Of a stretch of DNA of 44,870 nt, positions 41,135 through 44,870 are shown in pieces. The stretch covers positions 1 through 44,870 of the forward strand of contig JAAZML010000117.1 of assembly GCA_012798835.1 (NCBI GenBank), given 5' to 3'. Within the stretch, counting starts at the first letter, position 1. Each line of letters opens with the position of its first letter. Below the pieces are notes generated by a model, which saw only the letters and a list, made by a program, of their open reading frames with translations, was not told the DNA's origin and did not search any database. This DNA comes from Clostridium sp. Its GTDB lineage: Bacteria; Bacillota; Clostridia; Acetivibrionales; Acetivibrionaceae. The translations under genes and the position numbers were made by a program.

Positions 41135-41385
41135 TGTCAGAATATGAAGAAAGACTGAATAAAATAAAGCAGGACCTTGATAAGGCAAACAATTTGAGGA
41201 TAAGGGCAGAAGCTAGGCTAGAGCACCTTAATAGGCAAAAAGACGATATACTTTTGGAACTTAAGGGGTTGGGGGTTGAGCCGGAAAACCTTGATCACGA
41301 GATTGGGAAGCTAAAAGATGAAATAGAGGAACTTATAGGCAAAGCAGAGGGACTTATCCCAAAAGAGTTAACAAAAAACAATTGA
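41134..41385 (+). CDS. Small coiled-coil protein (83 aa)
   Basis: Heptad-rich sequence, AAGGAGG RBS, start abuts the ATPase stop. Confidence 0.65.
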   Translation: MSEYEERLNKIKQDLDKANNLRIRAEARLEHLNRQKDDILLELKGLGVEPENLDHEIGKLKDEIEELIGKAEGLIPKELTKNN

Positions 41386-41632
41386 CATTTTAGTGCTAAT
41401 GGTAAACAATGAAGATAAATAGACACTGGATGTGCAAAACCTAGATTGTTATGGGTATACATAAAGCAGCTATGTTTTTTTGCGAATTTTTTTGCAATAT
41501 TCAGTGCTTTATGTCGGCCGTCAAAGTATAAAGCTCAGCTGGTGCGGATGTTGCTAATGGAGATAATGTTTTTTAAAAATACGGTATTGTATACTGTGGT
41601 TGATATACGATAACTTCGATGGGGTGTATAAT

Positions 41633-42982
41633 TTGAAAAAAAAAGTGGGGGTTGTTTCGCTAGGATGCCCGAAAAACCTTGTTGACAGTGAAATAATGTT
41701 GGGCATATTAAAGAAAAGCAAATTCGAAATTACCGCTTCCGAGGAAGAAGCCAACATAATAATTGTAAATACATGTGGATTTATTGAATCTGCCAAGGAG
41801 GAGTCGATAAATACCATTCTCGAAATGGCAAACTATAAAAGCGATAATTGTGAGCTTCTAATAGTTATAGGATGTCTTGCGCAAAGATATAAAGACGAAA
41901 TTACAAAGGAAATACCCGAGGTGGATATTGTTGCAGGAGTATCGGGATACGGCGAAATAGAAAAAATTATTGATATGGCGTACAAATCCGATAAGGAAAA
42001 AAGCTCTTTGATGTTTGACAACAAATGTAGTATTGATTATTTAAATAATACTAGACTCTTCACTGCAAACAAGGGATATGCTTATTTGAAAATAGCTGAG
42101 GGCTGTGACAATCATTGCACGTATTGTGTTATTCCATCAATATGCGGGCCCTATAGAAGCCGAAAGATTGAGGATATTGTTTCCGAAGCGGAATCACTTG
42201 CAGATGCCGGTATCAAGGAAGTTATTTTAGTGGCGCAGGATACGACTGTATACGGTAGGGATATTTATGGAGAAAAGAGCTTAGTAAAGCTTATCAAAAG
42301 CCTTAGCAATATCGGCGGGATAGAATGGATAAGGCTTTTATATTGCTATCCTGAGGAAATAGATCCTATGCTTATAAACGAGATTGCAAGCAACCGCAAA
42401 GTTCTAAAGTATCTTGACCTGCCCATTCAACATATAAGTGACAAGATACTTAAAACGATGGGAAGAAGGGGAACGGCGGAAGCCGTCACCAATACATTGA
42501 CAGATCTAAGGGCTTTGATTCCGGGGATAATTTTAAGAACGTCTCTTATAGTTGGGTTTCCAGGGGAAGATGAGAAGGATTTTAAAATCCTTTATGATTT
42601 TGTTCGACGCTTTGAGTTTGACAGGCTGGGGGTATTCACTTATTCCAGAGAGGAAGGAACGCCTGCCTACAACCTCAAGCCCCAAAACAGGAGAAGCGTA
42701 AAAGATTCGAGGAAGTGTGATATAATGCAGATACAAAGGGAAATTGTTATACGAAAAAATGAAAGCCGACTAAACAAGGTTTATAATACTTTGGTGGAAG
42801 GAGTGTCCGAGGATGGTATATTCTACTACGGAAGGACTCATGCGGAGGCTCCAGATATTGATGGTTCGATATTTTTTACAAGTCCCGGGCCTTTGCAAAT
42901 CGGAGAATTCGTAAAGGTGAAAATACTCAATATCGATGAATACGATTTAATAGGGGAGGCTACAAATGAATCTACCAAATAA
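41633..42982 (+). CDS. rimO: Ribosomal protein S12 methylthiotransferase RimO
   Basis: VGVVSLGCPKNLVDSE, radical-SAM CDNHCTYCVIP, TRAM domain. Likely TTG start 41633 after GGGGTG. Confidence 0.93.
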   Translation: MKKKVGVVSLGCPKNLVDSEIMLGILKKSKFEITASEEEANIIIVNTCGFIESAKEESINTILEMANYKSDNCELLIVIGCLAQRYKDEITKEIPEVDIVAGVSGYGEIEKIIDMAYKSDKEKSSLMFDNKCSIDYLNNTRLFTANKGYAYLKIAEGCDNHCTYCVIPSICGPYRSRKIEDIVSEAESLADAGIKEVILVAQDTTVYGRDIYGEKSLVKLIKSLSNIGGIEWIRLLYCYPEEIDPMLINEIASNRKVLKYLDLPIQHISDKILKTMGRRGTAEAVTNTLTDLRALIPGIILRTSLIVGFPGEDEKDFKILYDFVRRFEFDRLGVFTYSREEGTPAYNLKPQNRRSVKDSRKCDIMQIQREIVIRKNESRLNKVYNTLVEGVSEDGIFYYGRTHAEAPDIDGSIFFTSPGPLQIGEFVKVKILNIDEYDLIGEATNESTK

Positions 42983-43580
42983 ATTGACTATATCAAGAAT
43001 CTTATTAATACCCGTTTTTATGCTTATTATTATACCTGTTCCCGAATGGATCGTAAACTGTAGTCTGCTAGGTTTTATAGGCCCCCAACTTAAAAATACA
43101 AATATTTTTATTAAGGATTATGGAAACTATATTGCGGCATTTTTATTTTTTATAGCTGCAAGTACTGATGGTTTGGACGGATATATAGCACGAAAGAGGA
43201 AGCAGGTTACAAGGTTCGGTAAGTTTTTAGATCCGATAGCAGATAAGCTTTTGGTTGCGGCTGCCCTTATTGCTCTTGTCGAAAGAAACGATCTATCCTC
43301 ATGGGTTGCGGTTATAATTATTGGAAGGGAATTTATAATTACGGGACTAAGGTTGGTTGCAGCAAGTGATGGGATAGTAATAGCGGCTAGCAGATGGGGA
43401 AAGATAAAGACCGTTACACAGATTGTTGCTATTCTGGCGGTTCTTATGAAGGATTATATTAATTTGGCTATTGGACTACCAGTTGAAAGATATTTAATGC
43501 TGCTTACCATTATTGTTACCATATACTCGGCTTACGATTATATAATTAAAAACCTTCATGTTATAGACTACAATAAATAG
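42966..43580 (+). CDS. pgsA: CDP-diacylglycerol-glycerol-3-phosphate 3-phosphatidyltransferase
   Basis: CDP-alcohol phosphatidyltransferase motif DGLDGYIARKRKQVTRFGKFLDPIADKLL. Confidence 0.95.
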   Translation: MNLPNKLTISRILLIPVFMLIIIPVPEWIVNCSLLGFIGPQLKNTNIFIKDYGNYIAAFLFFIAASTDGLDGYIARKRKQVTRFGKFLDPIADKLLVAAALIALVERNDLSSWVAVIIIGREFIITGLRLVAASDGIVIAASRWGKIKTVTQIVAILAVLMKDYINLAIGLPVERYLMLLTIIVTIYSAYDYIIKNLHVIDYNK

Positions 43581-43694
43581 GGTTTACCTTTCTTATCCTC
43601 CCTACCCCAAAACCCCAAATTATACCCTTCACCCTCTGGGATTTAAAAAGGCAAAAAAAATATAAACTCAATAAAATATGAGGAAATTATTGCA

Positions 43695-43729
43695 CTGATA
43701 CTAAAAGTATAATATACTTTTAATATCAG
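43695..43729. promoter_or_regulatory. 35-bp near-perfect palindrome upstream of fapR
   Basis: CTGATACTAAAAGTATAATATACTTTTAATATCAG; arms match apart from one pair and the centre base. Confidence 0.85.
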
Positions 43730-43732
43730 CAA

Positions 43733-43749
43733 TTAGTATCAGGTAATAA
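43733..43749. promoter_or_regulatory. FapR-like operator
   Basis: TTAGTATCAGGTAATAA; reverse complement TTATTACCTGATACTAA differs at one position from TTAGTACCTGATACTAA, the FapR box as I recall it. Confidence 0.65.
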
Positions 43750-43891
43750 TTATGCTTTTAGCTACATACATTATTGATGGGAATAAATATTATTGCAGGG
43801 TCGTATTGCTGCATGCAGATTTTAAAATAGTATGCTACAAACACCTTGGCTTAGAAGGGTTTTGCTGTCATAGTTTTAAAGGAGGGATTAA

Positions 43892-44467
43892 ATGAGCAGG
43901 CCATCATATACAAAGAAAGAGAGGCAAGCCATACTCTCGGAAAAACTTAAGGAAGATCCCTTCCTGACCGATGAAGAACTATCGGAACTTTTTGGTGTCA
44001 GCATACCCACCATAAGGCTGGATAGGTTGGAGTTGGGTATACCAGAGCTAAGGGAAAGAATAAAAAACGTGGCCGAGAAAAATCATAGAAAGGTAAAATC
44101 GCTTAAAAGTAAAGATATAGTAGGCGAACTCATAGATATTAAATTGGGCTATGGTGGTATTTCAATACTTGAGACCAACAAAGATATGGCATTTGAAAGG
44201 ACAAAAATTATTCAGGGGCATTATATATATTCACTTGCAGAATCTTTGGCTATTGCAGTGATTGATGCCCGGGTTGCTTTGGTCGGGGTGGCAAATATCA
44301 AGTATAAGATTCCTGTATATTCGGGAAGTAAGCTTGTGGCAAAGGCAGAGGTTAAAAAAGTAAAGGATAATAAATATATTGTATGGGTAAAAATATCAGT
44401 GAAACAGGTCGAAATTTTCAGAGGTAAATTTATTTTAGTATCCCTTGAAAAATTGCGGGGGTCATAG
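43892..44467 (+). CDS. fapR: Transcription factor FapR (fatty acid/phospholipid regulator)
   Basis: N-terminal HTH ([38 protein letters not shown]) and hot-dog thioesterase-like C-terminus; followed by plsX. Confidence 0.93.
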   Translation: MSRPSYTKKERQAILSEKLKEDPFLTDEELSELFGVSIPTIRLDRLELGIPELRERIKNVAEKNHRKVKSLKSKDIVGELIDIKLGYGGISILETNKDMAFERTKIIQGHYIYSLAESLAIAVIDARVALVGVANIKYKIPVYSGSKLVAKAEVKKVKDNKYIVWVKISVKQVEIFRGKFILVSLEKLRGS

Positions 44468-44512
44468 TAATTTATATAGGCGAATTACTTTTGGTTTTGG
44501 GAGTGGATTATT

Positions 44513-44870
44513 TTGATTGTACTGGTTGATGCTATGGGCGGCGATAATGCGCCAGAGGCTATTATATACGGGTGTTTGGACGCGATTGCTAAGGCACAGG
44601 ATTTTGAGATATTACTTATAGGAAATGAAGAGAAGATAAGGGCAGTATTAGACAAGGAGAATTACGACAGAACCCGTATAAAGGTTTACCATGCCTCACA
44701 GGTCATCACCGTCGAGGATACACCCACAAGGGCAATAAAAAACAAAAAGGATTCTTCTATGGTTGTAGGTTTTAGGTTACTGAAGGAGGGGAAAGGGGAT
44801 ATTTTCCTATCCTGTGGTAATAGTGGAGCGTTAATGGCAGGCGCATTATTTATCTTAGGTAGGTTAAAAG
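44513..44870 (+). CDS. plsX: Phosphate acyltransferase PlsX, 3'-truncated by window edge
   Basis: TTG start: (M)IVLVDAMGGDNAPEAIIYG...TVEDTPTRAIKNKKDSSMVVG...FLSCGNSGALMAGALFILGR; GGGAGTGG RBS. Absent from the ORF track because it is open-ended. Confidence 0.93.
   Translation, partial: MIVLVDAMGGDNAPEAIIYGCLDAIAKAQDFEILLIGNEEKIRAVLDKENYDRTRIKVYHASQVITVEDTPTRAIKNKKDSSMVVGFRLLKEGKGDIFLSCGNSGALMAGALFILGRLK

Overview
The window is a Firmicutes (Clostridia-like), AT-rich chromosomal segment with nearly all genes on the + strand. In order it contains: (1) 3' part of recJ, then apt, relA/spoT and an MBL-fold hydrolase; (2) a Tad/Flp-type pilus locus (CpaE/TadZ-like, CpaF/TadA, TadB, TadC, Flp pilin, TadE-like proteins, a 1.1-kaa DUF5702-like protein, and an FHA protein) sitting inside the usual relA...hisS-aspS neighbourhood; (3) a ~340-nt promoter-to-terminator structured RNA/leader, then hisS, aspS and signal peptidase I; (4) a 1443-aa tandem CoA-dehydratase activase; (5) a sporulation-type segment (minus-strand zinc-ribbon ORF, spoIIP, two small membrane proteins); (6) a pyrimidine operon pyrR-pyrB-pyrC-pyrF-carB-pyrK-pyrD with a readable PyrR attenuator but no carA; (7) a histidine phosphatase and an SbcD/SbcC-like pair whose ATPase stops at the zinc-hook-like CPLC (a 'half-Rad50'), plus a small coiled-coil protein; (8) rimO, pgsA, fapR with FapR-like operators, and the start of plsX. 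No tRNA, rRNA, CRISPR, transposase or phage structural gene was recognised. The best candidates for something undescribed are the half-Rad50/MPE/coiled-coil cassette, the leader RNA upstream of hisS (which looks like a T-box without its core), and the pyrR-pyrB intergenic region with a perfect 22-bp inverted repeat. All family calls come from reading motifs; no searches were run.
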